Assembly: GCF_027409185.1 (NCBI RefSeq)
Contig: NC_084462.1
Span: forward strand, 39,504,679-39,568,678
Direction: 5' to 3'
Length of the DNA: 64,000 bases
From: Cynocephalus volans
Lineage: Eukaryota > Chordata > Mammalia > Dermoptera > Cynocephalidae
The notes below the pieces were generated by a model. The model was not told where the DNA came from. It ran no database searches and saw only the letters and a list, made by a program, of their open reading frames with translations. Every line of letters starts with the position of its first letter. Positions within the stretch are counted from its first letter, which is position 1. Made by a program: the position numbers and the translations under genes. Positions 12,558 through 24,202 of this stretch are shown here, piece after piece.

Positions 12558-14365
12558 AAGACTCTTTGGTACTATCCGTCTCAGAATAAACTGGCATCAC
12601 CTCTCCCAGCCAAGGGGACTTACATCTGGCCCATTCTTGGAAGTTTCTAGTCTAGATGTAGATGGCTTCATAAAGTAGACATCTAATTGTAGGTCAGGGA
12701 ACAAACAGAGAACTTGAAGACAGCTTCTTATCTTGATACCAGTGGAACAGAATAAGTGACAGTTTGAACATGTACTGCCTTCTTGCTGGGACAGGTGAGT
12801 ACGGTTTATTCTGAGAGCAGAAGGCTCTGTGGAGAGGTGGAATCAGACGGAAGATACAGCAAAGTATGAACCACAAGGACTTGTGCTGTAAGCTAAGAGA
12901 ACCAAACAGTGCTGACAACACACCTGGATTAGTCAGGATAGACTGAATTTATGCCACGGTAATATACAACATTAAATGTCAGTGGCCTAACAGAAAAATG
13001 ATTTTTGCTAATGCAATGTGGGCGTACCTCAAGCTAACCTCTAGGCCTGCGGTCTGCTGCAGAGTCACTCCATTACACAGGCTCTTTATTCCTGTGACTG
13101 TCATCTCAGTACACAGCCCTCAGCAGGGAGGAAAGAGACTGAAAGTTGAAGGACGGCTTTTTACTGCCTTACTCCAGAAGAGATGCTTCAGATCACTGTC
13201 CACTGGTTAGAACTTGTGTCCCTGTCTGAGTGCAAATGGGCTTGGAATTGTGATCACCTGTGTGCCCAGGAAGGAGAGGGAAAGCCAACTACCAGAAGAG
13301 CCTACTATGGCATCAAAGGTTGCAAAGTTTTTGTGATCTCTTTGGAAAGTAATACTCTATGATCAAGCAATTTTATTTGTGGAGACTTAGAAAATTATTC
13401 TGAAGAAACAACCCCACCACATTTCAAAAAACAAAATGTATTTCCTTTGGTCTCCCATAACATCCTAGGCATTGATCTTTTGTAGTTCCCACTACTTTAT
13501 TTTATTATTATGTATTTCTGTGTTTGACCTCTGTATTAGTCTGTGAGATCTCTAAGTCATAGCCAGGATCTTATTTACTTTTGAATCTTAAGTCAGAGAG
13601 ATGATAAAGTGAACCAACAATGTCAGTTGGAGTATAAATGTCTAGAGTGGGAGCTGTTTGTAAGAACCAAAAGACCAGCCCACACTTGTCATGCTTAGAT
13701 ATGTAAGGCTTCTGCAACAGCCCTTGTGCCACCTACCTAGCTCTCCTCTCCAGTCAACCCAAGAGGGGGTCTGGAATCACTTTTGCATCCTTTATCCGGT
13801 TTCTAGTCAATCCGTGGAGGAAGTGGGGTGGAAGACGCACCTTGCCTTCCACTATCTTGGATCCTGCACTAAACCAGTCAGATCATTAGGCACCATGATG
13901 CTGCCTTTGGTCTGATTCGGGTATCATTACTATTTGAAGGCACCTCTGACAATGCCTTGGCCTAGACAATGATGGGCACCATCTTGTCTATCAGCCTTGA
14001 TTTAGAATTCTCCTGGGAGACTAAAAGGATTAAAGAGGCTGAAGAGCCCTAGTGTGTGCTAGACCAAGTGGGTGAGTTGGCATGCAAATAATAACCCCAT
14101 CTCAACACGTCTACACTCACTTTGGTGTCTGTGCCTCAGCACCCTTTAGTCTAAATGTCCCCTCTTCCCCATCAGTTCAGTTCTGAGGTCCTAGTGTGGA
14201 TTTAAAGAACACACCTGAAGTCTGTGAAGTGTAATTCAAGGCACAGCACAATTGTAAAAGGGGCAGAGATGAGAAAGCACACAGCATTTATAGAAGCAGA
14301 GAACAGACTAGCTAGAGTGAAGCAAATGGTTTTCATGTAAAATGGTATAAGCTCAGGAGTAAATG
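12558..14365. other. Right-arm-only sequence, mostly unassigned
   Basis: About 12,925-13,320 has the look of a widespread mammalian repeat (TAGTCAGGATAGACTGAATT start, GTGTGCCCAGGAAGGAGAGG end), possibly LTR-derived, class uncertain. The rest shows no recognised element. The small frames at 12,694-12,921 (minus), 12,998-13,210 and 13,691-13,915 (plus) have no domain or exon signal that I can support. Confidence 0.45.
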
Positions 14366-14464
14366 AGGTGATTGCTATGTACTGGGACTCCTTGGATACT
14401 AAGTCATCAGAGCATGGATTTACCCTGTGGAGAAGTGACTCTGGTGCAGGTAAACAGAACTTGT

Positions 14465-14700
14465 TAGGAATCCCCACTTGGGTCTTAATCGTGACTTTAT
14501 CATTTATTTCCTATGTAGCTATTCAAAAGGCTCTGATTTTCTAAACCTAATTTTCCCCCTATAAACTGAGTGTATCTTTTTGGCTGAATTTTTGTGAAGA
14601 TCAGAGTCCATGAATCTAAAACAATGAGCACAGTGCCTGGCAGAGCGGAAGTACTTAAAATGGGCTAAATCATCATTGAAAGTTAGGGAGAATGTGTTAA
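14465..14700 (-). repeat. MIR SINE, right-arm copy
   Basis: Reverse complement of the MIR at 1,680-1,905, with the same core and the same flanking sequence. This helps prove the arms are duplicates rather than independent insertions. Confidence 0.8.
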
Positions 14701-15129
14701 GACTGGATTTTTAGGAAGAATAAGTTGACTGTCTAGTGATGAGATTGTAGTTGGAGCATATTACAAGAACAAGAAGAATCAATTAATATGACTGTGTAAT
14801 AGTTAAAGAATCAGGTTCTGGACTTAGATGGGACCTACTGGAAGGAAAAACAAATGGATAAAAGCAATGCTCTGTGTTTGCCACCCAAATGTCAAAGCCA
14901 CATAGGTGGGAGAATATTGGGGCTGAGGGTACAGGTTTATGTTGAAGATAAGACTTGACTTCAGAAGAGTGGATCTTGAAATCAAAGCAGTGGATCCAAA
15001 AGGAGATGTGTGTCTGAAACACTGGTCAAGGCAGAAGGTAATGTGTGAATTTGGGGATTTTCTGCACAGAATTCGTACTAGAAACCATGTGAATGTTTAA
15101 GATCTGTTCCAAACACAAAACACATGCTT

Positions 15130-15690
15130 TTAAAGGTCAGAAGGAGGTAGGCAGGAAACAGAGCATGCCCAGTGTCCTAAGACTGGAGCTGAGGGCAGCA
15201 TGTCCAGGAGCACACTGAAACACCACTTCGCATGGGTGGCCCACCACAGGCACTGCCACAGCCACAGCTGCTGCAAAAGCAGTGGACGCCACAGCAGTAG
15301 CTACAATGCAGGCGGCTCACCAGACAATCAACCATACTGACAGAAGGAGAGTCACCAGCAGAGACCAGAAAAAGAAGAGGATCTCTCTCTCCTAAAATCC
15401 CACTCTGGAGTAATAGAAGTAGTAGCTGCTCTACCTGATGACCAGACATCACCATAGAGATACTGGAAATATGAAAACCCAAGAAAATATGACACCACCA
15501 AAAGAATACAGTAATCCTCTAATACCAGACCCTATAGAGCAAGAAACTCTTGAAATGACTGAAAGGGAATTCCAAACAACAATCTTAAGGAAATTCACTG
15601 AGATAGAAGACTCAGTTAGACAACACAGGGAAACAAGAAAAAAAATTTCTGTATATGAAGACACAGACACAAGCACATCTCAAGGGTAAA
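15130..15690 (+). mobile_element. L1 5'UTR and ORF1 start, right copy
   Basis: GC-richer 5'UTR sequence (15,130-15,430) leads into a frame at 15,438-15,689 whose product resembles the N-terminus of ORF1p, the RNA-binding protein of L1: a polar leader, then a segment rich in charged residues before an early stop. Sequence beyond 15,690 is not L1, so the element is truncated. Homology with the left arm ends at about 15,665. Confidence 0.65.
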
Positions 15691-16600
15691 ATGATTGCCA
15701 CAGACATGCACATCTCCAGGATGGAATGATAATCCTGTCTGTAAAAGAGTGGCGTCAAGATCTCACACTACGGAATCCCTTAAACTTGCGATTTGCCAAT
15801 TTCACCGCTAGGTGGAGCCCATGCTTCACTATGTCTCTACCATTTTCAGCGATGAGCTAATTTCACTAAGAAATTCAGGGCCATTTACTGTCTACTTGAC
15901 TGAAGAAACTTTGTATGGTAATTACGTAGATAGGATATGTAAAAAGGTTTAAAGCAGGACTAACGTCTCCCATATTTCTCTAGAACATGGGTCAATTATC
16001 ACAGAGAACTCTTAGCAGTTCTCCTAGAATAATTAATTGGAGTACATAAATAACTAATTTCTGTTTCCGAGGCCACTTTTGTTTAGATCTGCTTGTCATG
16101 CGGAGACTTCATCAGCTTTTCCCAATGACAAATTCATGCATTAACTATTATTTTAATGCTAAACAGTGATTTTCAGTAAAAATAACATTGAGTTATTTTT
16201 ACAGCAAAATTGAATCATCGGCTTTGAACATTCTCATTTCAACCCAAACCAGTTCTGCTTTTTCTCTTTACATCTAATAATAGCTTATGTCAAACAGAGC
16301 CTCTTGGTTGGAACTCTCTGCATGCTCAGTCCTGGTTTATTTAAGGACTTCCAGAGGGAAAACGTTGCCTCTGTGCCTGAAGCCAGTCTCCTTAGAATAT
16401 GACTTTTGCTTAATTAAGTTGTAGTGAACTAATTACAGAAATTAAGGTTGAGAAACAGTTCTCTTTTTTTTTCACTGAGAGAGAGAGAAAGGAAGGGAAG
16501 GAGTGGGGGAGGGGAGGGAAGATGGGGAGGGGGGATGACATTGGTAATACAGCGCTATTATCTCCTAATTGACGATGTTTCTTGGGGTTTCCTAAGGGTC
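15691..16600. other. Unassigned sequence beyond the right arm
   Basis: No element, frame or RNA gene recognised. It contains a purine-rich tract at about 16,470-16,535 (GA and GGGGA units). Confidence 0.5.
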
Positions 16601-17575
16601 ACTTTACATATTTACTGAATTTTTTATTGAGGTATAATAAACATACAGAAGTGTATGTATCATTAATGTACAGCTCTATAAAAATAAGCAGCATCCCAGA
16701 AGTTCCCCTTAATGTAACTTTGTATCATACAGAATATACTCTTGTGTGTTTGGCTTCCTTTGATTAATATTAATTTTTTGAGAATCATTCTCATTGTGAA
16801 CAGTTACAGTTTCTCCATTCCCATAGGTGTATAGTACTCCATTGTGTAAATACATCACCATTTATTTATCCATTTATCCATTCAACTGTTAATGGTCATT
16901 TGGGTGGTTTCAAGTTTTGGACCATTACAAATAGTGCTACTATAAGCATTGTTGCATTTTTTTTTTTTTTTTTTTTTTAGTGAATGTATGTATGCATTTA
17001 TGTCGGTATATAAATAAGGATAGAATTGCTGGATTGTGCCTTTGTTCAGTTTTAGATACTACTGCCAAATAGTTTTCCAAAATGACTATGCTAGTTTATA
17101 TTCCCACCAACAGTACAGTATATAGCAGTTCCAGTTGCTCTAACTCCTTGCCAGTACTGGCTATTTTTCCTCCTTTTCATTATGGCCATTCTGGTGGATA
17201 TATATTGCAGTTTTAATCTGCTTGATTGACTAATGGAGTACAGCATATTTTCATATGTATATTATCCATTTCAAAACTTGGTTTTTGGACTCTGTTCAGT
17301 TCTTTCAACCATTTTTTATCGAATTTCTTTTTTTTTTCTTATTTGTAATGATTTTTTATGTATTCTGGATATAAACCATATTTCAGAAATTGTATATTAC
17401 AAATAACTTCTCCCAATCTGTAATTTTATTTTCACTCTCTTAATGGGATCTATATATTATGAACTGAACTCCTTATTTTTAATATAGCCTAAATATCATT
17501 TTCTCTTTATAATGGTTCCTTTTTGTGTCCTGCCTTTGCTTAATTCAAAGCCGTGAAGTTGCTCTTCTGTTTTCT
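16601..17575 (-). mobile_element. Old L1 3' end (L1M type)
   Basis: The plus strand starts TTTTTTATTGAGGTATAATA, the reverse complement of an L1M 3' end, and continues through CACCATTTATTTATCC and the reverse of the ORF2 end. A run of about 22 T at 16,957-16,978 is an expanded internal homopolymer. It abuts the start of ERV-1. Confidence 0.88.
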
Positions 17576-17689
17576 AATAAGTGCTTCTTGTGTGCCGTTC
17601 ACTTTGAAGACTGAAGTCCACATTCACAATGTTTTTGAGCTTGGCGCGAGGTAGAGACTAGCAGCATTTCTTCTCAGCCTGGCTATTCA

Positions 17690-19130
17690 GATGACTCAGC
17701 TATATTGACAGAGGAGACCATTCTTCCCCAGTGAGCTGCAGTGTCCTCTCTGTCATAAATCAGGTGACAGTGCAAGTTTGGGTTTGCTTCGACTCTGTTC
17801 CATCAGCTAATTTGTCAAGTATGTGGTGCCTGGTGGCCATGTTCCTATGGATCTGGGCTTCACTAGAAACCTGGGACCAGGTGGATGGGTCCCCAGTGAG
17901 CATACAGAAAGCTCCACAGTGAAAGCTGAGGAATCCCAGAGAGCAGCTGGCAGGATGGGCGGGCTGCTGCTCACTGCACTGTGAGCTAATATGGATCAGG
18001 TACTCCATGATGCAGCATGGCTTTGAAAATTAAAACAAGAGGCAGACATGCTGGAAACAGGGGTACATGTTCTGGAAGCTGAGGTACAGCGACAGGCCAC
18101 CCCCGCATCTGACCGCAAGGACAATGGCAAACCTTAGGGTGAGTCGGGAGAACTGTACATCTCCTGGCGCAATGTGTTGTCCATCAGAAAAGGAAGCATG
18201 AACAGCCGATGGGACTGGGTGGAGTGCTGGTAGGCAACCCACAAGCGACCCAATTTACTATGTCCCCTATACTCAAGCTGAGTTGGTTGATTTGGGGAAA
18301 CAGTTTTAGCAGAAACAGGGTGAACCCCCAGCTGCTTGGCTCCTGCGGTTGTGGGATCTAGGGGTGGATGGTGTGATGTGCTCTGGTGATGTGATGGAAA
18401 AGTTAGCCTCTATCACCACACACACCCGTCCCTGCAGCAGTGGTTACAAAATAGCCACAGATATGCACTGGGACAGGGTAACATCTCCTTGATGGAATGG
18501 GTGAATGCAGCAGTCTGGACTGTGTGGATGAATGCCAGGGAACTGCTTGAAACTGCGAGTAGATAGCAAACGTATGCTGAGGTGGTCCAAATAATTCAGG
18601 AGCTGGAGATGTGACAATCCATGTTTGATGTGAACATCAGTGGCCTGGATGATGAACGTTTTACAGGCAGCATGAGAGATTTAGTGCTGCAGAATGTTCC
18701 ATCAATGTCCTTTTGGTCACTGATAGCTACACTAGCCCCATATGTTGGTCATCCTATACCTGAAGTGACAACCATGAAGGCCAGCCTGGGCGAGGCAGAG
18801 GAGAGGAGACAAATAAAGGGGGTCTGGAAGGTGGTAAAGGTGAAATCCCTGAAAAATGCCCAGAACGGTGCCCTGCAGGGACTGAGCTAGACTAGCCATA
18901 TGTAGATGTGGTTTGACTTGCTTATGGCAGGGGTCGATGGACAAAAAATAGACTGGCATCCAAATGTGGTCTTGTTCACCTTGTGGCAACAATTGTGTCT
19001 CAAACAGAATTACACCAAACTTCCAAAAAAGATAAATGATTAAGTACTTCTAGCGAATCTGAAAGATTTCATGGCTACATCCACGGAGGTGGATGAACTG
19101 TTCTTTTTCAGCTAGGAATGAGGCCAAGGA
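17690..19130 (+). pseudogene. ERV-1 gag remnant
   Basis: Position between the 5' leader region and protease identifies it as gag, which would encode the virion structural polyprotein. The best-preserved frame is 18,621-18,890 (89 residues). It contains a PYVGHPIPEV-like stretch followed by a charged segment (EAEERRQIKG), resembling the capsid-end region of ERV-L gag as I remember it. Many stops and shifts elsewhere. No CCHC zinc knuckle seen. Antisense frames at 17,760-18,242 and 18,732-18,992 are shadows. Confidence 0.65.
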
Positions 19131-19189
19131 GCTTGCCTTTTGGGGGGCAGATGAGGACTGGAGGCCTCATGTTGAGCTGGCAATACATT

Positions 19190-19700
19190 AGTCAGAGACA
19201 AATGTACAGCATGTGTTAGCATTGGTGGATACTGGTGCAGAATATAGCCTGATACGTGGCAACCCAGATAAGTTTCTGGGGGCCTCAGTGAATGTTGATG
19301 GCTATGAAGGACATACCATTAAAGTCAAAGCTGTGTCTTTGCCACTGGGCATAGGATGATTGTCTCCCTGTGTGTATCCTGTGTATGTATCCCCAGTAGC
19401 TGAATACATTTTGGTTATAGATGTACTTTATGAGTTACACCTGCAAACAATGGTAGGAGAATTCTGGCTGTGGGTACAGACAGTAAAGCCTGTGTTGTGG
19501 GGACATGCTAAACATGACCCACAGGTGTTACCTAAGCCAAGACATGTAGTCAGTGTGAAGCTGTATCACCTGCTGGCAGGACATGTGGAAATTAGTGCCA
19601 CTATATTGGAGTTAGAAAAGGTTGGCATCATCCATCCCACATATAGCTCCTTTAACACCCCAGTATGCCCAGTGAAAAAAACCTGATGGTACCTGGATGA
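19190..19700 (+). pseudogene. ERV-1 protease and pol leader remnant
   Basis: An aspartic-protease active-site motif DTGA is encoded at 19,228-19,239, preceded by hydrophobic residues (ALV), as in retroviral proteases that cleave Gag-Pol. The frame is interrupted near 19,357 (TGA). A second open stretch, 19,360-19,686, carries the protease end and the start of RT (PKPRHVVSVK then a LLAGHVEISATI-like lead-in). Non-functional. Confidence 0.8.
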
Positions 19701-19732
19701 TGACTGTGAACTATTGAGAACTCAGTAAATTA

Positions 19733-20511
19733 GTGTTTCCTTTGCATGCAGCTGTGCCTTCAGTTCATGATTTAATGGATCAGCTGATGACTCAGCTGGG
19801 AACTTATCATTATGTACTAGACCTTGCAAATACTTTTTTCTCTATTCCAATCTCAGCTGACAGTGAAGATCAATTTTCTTTCACCTGGGAAGGAAGAAAA
19901 AGGACTTTTCATGTGCTGCCCCAAGGCTATCTGCATAGCCCAACCATCTGTCATGGTTTAGTGGATGGGGACCTAGCCAAGTGGACTAGGCCCAGCACGG
20001 TTACAATGTTTCATTATATAGATGATGTCTTACTAACCTATGATTCTCTTGCAGATTTAACCAAGGCAGCTCCAATGTTGCTAGGCCATTTGGAACAATG
20101 TGGGTGGGCTGTGAACACAACTAAAGTGCAAGGACATGGGCTGTCTGTCAAACTCTTGGGAGGTGTCTGGTTGGGTAAGACATGAGTCATCCTAGAAGCT
20201 ATTATAGACAAGATACAGGCATACCCTCACCCACAATGGTAGCTCAGCTACAGACATATTTGGGACTTTTGGGATATTGTACAGCTTATGTACCATATAT
20301 AGCCCAAATGGCCTGTCCATTGTTTGCATTAACAAAAAAAGGAGCCTCTTGGGATTTGACTGAGGAAGTAGAATGGGCCTACCATGCTACAAAGAGAACA
20401 ATACAACAAGTACAACCTTTGCAAGTGGCTGATCCCACTAAGCTTTTTGAACTAAATGTACATATAACCAAAGAAGGGTCAAGATGGAGTTTGTGGCAAA
20501 GACAAGACTGA
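19733..20511 (+). pseudogene. ERV-1 reverse transcriptase remnant
   Basis: Two abutting frames (19,733-20,185 and 20,182-20,511) encode RT. The first holds the fingers-palm region with VLDLANTFFSIPI, the LPQGY motif and the catalytic YIDD at 20,015-20,026. The second holds the thumb/connection region with YLGLLGYC and a WSLWQ string near its end. RT would copy the genomic RNA. YIDD rather than YVDD or YMDD, and the CH after the SP motif, fit ERV-L-like class III elements. A stop at 20,183-20,185 separates the frames. Confidence 0.88.
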
Positions 20512-21260
20512 TTCCGAACACATATAGGATTCTGGTCTCATCTCTGGAAGGGCACTGAAGTGCATTATTCTCTGGTAGAAAAACAGTTAGCAGCTGTCTA
20601 TTCTGCTCTGATGGCTACTGAAGCTTTCACAGGAACTGTCAAAGTCCTAGTAAGGATGTTATACTCCATACTGGGTTGGTTGCGCACGTGGCAACCACCC
20701 CCAAAATGGGTGTAGCTCAAAGCCCCACTCTGTCCAAATAGGGAGCATATATAGAACAAGAAGCACTGTGTCAATGAGTCCTCTACCTAATGAGTTGCAA
20801 ATTGTAGAAGTTGTGGAGGAAACTTTGACACAACCCTTATCCATGGAGGTGGAGGCTACACCTTTCCATGAGGGACAGGGACCTATCACAGAGCAAGCTT
20901 GGTATACAGATGGTTCTAGCATGGGACCTTCAGCATCATGGACAGCTGTTGCTGTCCAGCCCTTAATAGATACCAAGTGGTATGAAAATGGCACAGGGCA
21001 AAGCAGTCCATGGGCTGAATTGACAGCAGTATAGATGGTGATAAAAAATGAGCCTGGGACATCAACTATCTGTACTGACAGCTGGGCTATATACAAAGGT
21101 TTAACCCTTTGGATCTCTACTTGGAAATATCAATGGTAGATGGTAGGCCACTGACCCCACAGGGCCAAGCAGTGTGGCAAGAGTTATGGGAATTGGGACA
21201 TGAGAAAGAAGTAACTCTTTTCCATGTCGCAACACATCCCCTTATCCAGTCCAGGCAATG
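20512..21260 (+). pseudogene. ERV-1 RNase H remnant
   Basis: Contains the RNase H opening motif YTDGSS (near 20,902-20,919, in the frame 20,768-21,034) and a second CTDSWA motif near 21,073. The domain would degrade the RNA strand of the RNA/DNA hybrid. Several frameshifts lie between 20,512 and 20,768. The minus-strand frame 20,659-21,096 (145 aa) is antisense and should be ignored. Confidence 0.8.
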
Positions 21261-21289
21261 ATGATGCCGATGCCTTGGCTAAGGTAAGA

Positions 21290-22860
21290 TGCTGGAGAGA
21301 GCCCCAGCTTCTGATGTAGCCCAGTGGTTACATCAATGAATGCAGCATGCTGGCAGTAAAGCCATGTGGATGACAGCTCAAAGATGGGCCCTGCCTATAA
21401 AATGGGAAGATGTAGTGAACAACTATCACATTTGTCTGGTATGCACTTAAAAGAGTCCACACCCCTGATGGTTGCTGCATACAGATGGGCAGGTAACTAG
21501 AGGAACGGTGTCCCTTACTTGATGGCAAATGGATTTTGTAGGACCGCTCCCTGTTGCTTTGCCTCTCATGGATTTGTCACCCCTTTTCACCTGGGGGATG
21601 GAGCTGCCAAAGATTACTCAAAGACCATCTCTTCTAAGCAGTGAGAAGCCCCCCAAAAGGGGTTAATCTCCTGGAACCCTAAAGATAGAGGCATTCCTTC
21701 CATTTGGGAAATTAACCACCAATTGGGGTTCTCTTCCCGCATTTATTCTCCAGACCATGAAGTTCCAGGAAGAGAACCTATGTGGGGTTTTTGCTAAGTA
21801 CAGTTTAACAAGTTTAACAGTAGAAGCTGGTGACATTCAGTAAGGTGACATACTATAATGCAATTAAGCCAATCCACTAACAAAAGCTTGATTTTAGCAA
21901 ACATTCTCTTCTTACAGCAATTTCCCAGTATCTTTACATATCAATCAGTAACCTGTCTGTCTTTGAGCCAGCAACCTTGCTGTGTTACAATTTTTTATCT
22001 TACAACAGAGACTATATAGCCTGGGGAAAATTTCCTGTCCTTTGCAAGATCAATATTTGAAACTACAAGGCTTTGGAAAACCAGGCCCTGTGAAGTACAT
22101 TTGTTTTATGCATACTTCACAGCTCCCCACTTCAGAGAATTTCAGGTATATCTTTACAGGCCTCAGTATAGGTCTTCTATTTGTATGGCCCTGGAAGGCC
22201 CCAGACCAGGTAAGCACTATTAAAGCACTGAATAGTCTTATTGCCATATACGGTCAGCCCCTGGTTATAGAGAGTGAAAATGAAACACACTTTACTGGAC
22301 ATGAAGTACAGAAGTGGGCTTCCCACTTGTCTATACAGTGGAAAGTACATGTACCATAACACCCCCAGGCAGCAGGAATGATTAAATGGTACAATGGTCT
22401 TCTGAAAAAGAGACTAAGCTTGTCTGTCCAACCCCCATCCCTGAAGGGGTGAACATGGTAGTTATGGCCACCAGTCAGGATTCTGAATGAGAGATCCCAC
22501 AAGGGATGGGCCCTCTCCAGGGGAGGCTCTGTTGCACAGAGCCATAGCACCTATTCAATTGCAGGTTACTAGTAAGGATGATCTTCTGAAACCAGGATAC
22601 AGTAAAAATGGAAACATCCTCTTACCAGCCCCCAACCTGTTTACAACAGGGACAGACAATACAATAGGAATGGTCTTGGCAAATAGAAGCCCCCAGGTAT
22701 GCTGGGTAGGCCTAACTGGACCTTGTGGAAGAGGATTAGAGGAAGATTTACGAGTCTCCCCTTGGGTGACAATTACTTCGCCTCCCCACATAAAGGTAGC
22801 ATGGCCTGGAACTGGTAAATGCTCAATTCTAAAGGGTATGTTTGTACTGTCATAATGACC
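21290..22860 (+). pseudogene. ERV-1 integrase remnant, split by a solo LTR
   Basis: The N-terminal zinc-binding part ends in a CLVC pair (about 21,438-21,449). The catalytic core begins with WQMDFVGPLP just before the LTR at 21,552 and resumes at 22,122. After the break the frame 21,982-22,359 enters the core at SENFRYIFTG. The second catalytic acidic position reads E in the SENETHFTG context, where D is usual. The third reads K in GMIKWYNGLLK, where E is usual. The frame 22,487-22,855 is the C-terminal region. No dUTPase follows, unlike ERV-3. Confidence 0.82.
21552..22121 (-). mobile_element. Solo LTR nested in ERV-1 integrase
   Basis: A 570-base insertion with TG...CA ends, flanked by the 6-base direct repeat GCTCCC at 21,546-21,551 and 22,122-22,127. 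On the minus strand it carries a polyadenylation signal (AATAAA, reverse of TTTATT near 21,741) in the 3' part, so its sense direction is minus. Six-base duplications are commonest in class II (beta-like) elements. The family is not identified. It postdates ERV-1. Confidence 0.88.
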
Positions 22861-22869
22861 AATCATGAG

Positions 22870-24170
22870 TTCCCCTATATTGTTACAGGTAGAACCTACA
22901 GATCCAATAGTGTTAACTGATAATGTGTGGTATCATAAACCAGATAAGACACCTGTTTTGCAACCATTCTCTCTCAGGATAGTAAGCTGGCATATATTCT
23001 GCCAGTGAGAGGAGAACTCCTCCTATTGGTGTCAATAACTCTTTTGTCTTTTCACTCATAGTCTTGTGCCTGCCAACACCATGGTTGATTTGGCACATAC
23101 ATATAATTGTGTGGACAATGTGTCTGCTTGCTGGATCTGCACTGAGTTTCCCACCATTGTGGCTGCAGGTTTCCCATGGAAAATCATCCCAATGATGACT
23201 GCTAACTGAACCTGGTTGGTACAGAATTTTCCCCATGATGTTACATGGAATGTCACTAAATGACACATTGTAAAAGAAATAAAAGCCCACCTAAACTTTA
23301 GTAAGTATTGGGAAGGATATAGTGTATGGGATGGATTTTCACGGTTAGTAGCTGAATGGGTGGAGTTACTGGGACAGGCTGCAAGAAGCATTGAATGTAC
23401 CAGAGGTACAGTAGTCGTGGGCTGGATCCCCAGTCCTCAATGTCAAGAGATACAATATTATATCATTAATAGATCGAGGACTACAGCAATACCAGTACCA
23501 CAGGGAATGTTGTGGGAATGTGGAAACTATGGGTGGCCATATCTCCCACACAACTGGATAGACAGGTGTGCCTGGGGTGCACCTTACCTGCTGGCCTCCA
23601 TGTATACAACATTAGGTTGGCCTCCTTCTAGCTGGGACTCTGTTAAGGCTAGATACCTAATAAATCTATTATCCATTGGCTTCGTTTTCACCACAAGGGG
23701 CTACTTTGGTGTCTGAATGGCAAATAACTGCGTTGGCGGATCACGTTCCCAGAGCCCTGAATTAAACCCATCATGCCTTAACTCTCTTAGATCAGGAACT
23801 ATATCAGATGAGAAAAGTGGTTTTACAAAACTGAATAGCCCTAGACATGTTGACAGCTTCCCAGGGAGGGGTATGCACACTCCTTGAAATGGAATGTCGT
23901 ATATACTTCCGTGATTATCATCATAATGTTACTGAGGCTTTACACCAATTAACCAGTGAGATTCATGCTGTTCAAGAAATGGCGGGAGACCCCCTCCAGG
24001 AATGGCAGGCCAATATGTCATCTTACTGGAGGTAGGTGTTAGCTGTACTGGGAGGAAGCACCTGTGTTTTGGTGGCATGTTGCTGTAGTCTATATTGCTG
24101 CTGTGGCCTATGGATGCAAGAGTCAGCTATCCACACTAAGGGAACATCATGGAAGATCCCAGACACGTAG
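22870..24170 (+). pseudogene. ERV-1 env remnant, gamma type
   Basis: Surface part: CWIC (CXXC) at 23,129-23,140 with nearby N-glycosylation sequons, then the longest open piece, 23,360-23,716 (118 aa), rich in W and C. Transmembrane part, 23,847-24,035: an ALDMLTASQGG-type immunosuppressive-domain region, then CX6C at 23,874-23,897. The following residue is R where CX6CC elements have C. A hydrophobic Cys-rich membrane segment follows at about 24,036-24,115. CXXC plus CX6CC marks gammaretrovirus-type Env. Stops at several places make it non-coding. Confidence 0.82.
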
Positions 24171-24187
24171 ATTGTATGGCGAGGGAC

Positions 24188-24202
24188 CCTGAAGGGATGG
24201 GG
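24188..24202 (+). promoter_or_regulatory. ERV-1 polypurine tract
   Basis: A purine-rich run (CTGAAGGGATGGGG) directly precedes the TGTGAGG start of the 3' LTR, the expected place for the plus-strand primer. Confidence 0.7.

Larger units (their letters stand above)
9946..14365. other. Segment present only in the right arm
   Basis: In the left arm the flanks of this segment meet at about 1,980-1,985. It contains apparently unique sequence (9,946-10,513 and 11,356-11,690), a younger L1 (10,528-11,341), an old L1 end (11,692-12,557) and about 1.8 kb mostly unassigned. A single insertion would hardly bring this mixture, so a deletion of about 4.4 kb (less any later insertions) from the left arm is the simpler reading. 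The minus-strand frame at 10,303-10,932 is antisense to L1. Confidence 0.75.
6563..15665. repeat. Right arm of the inverted duplication
   Basis: This is the reverse complement of the left arm, longer by two segments: 7,681-8,209 (an L1 insertion with flanking repeats) and about 9,946-14,365 (sequence with no left counterpart). With these removed the two arms run collinearly from the spacer outward. The inner edge is near 6,563, where AACATTGTTCTGTTCAAACT pairs with left-arm sequence at about 4,850. The outer edge is near 15,665. Confidence 0.92.

Noticed and set aside
571..15665. Assembly fold-back artefact
   Set aside because: Arms differ by about 6% where sampled and by independent insertions and deletions, which a fold-back would not show.
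20659..21096. 145-aa minus-strand frame
   Set aside because: Antisense to the RNase H region of ERV-1.
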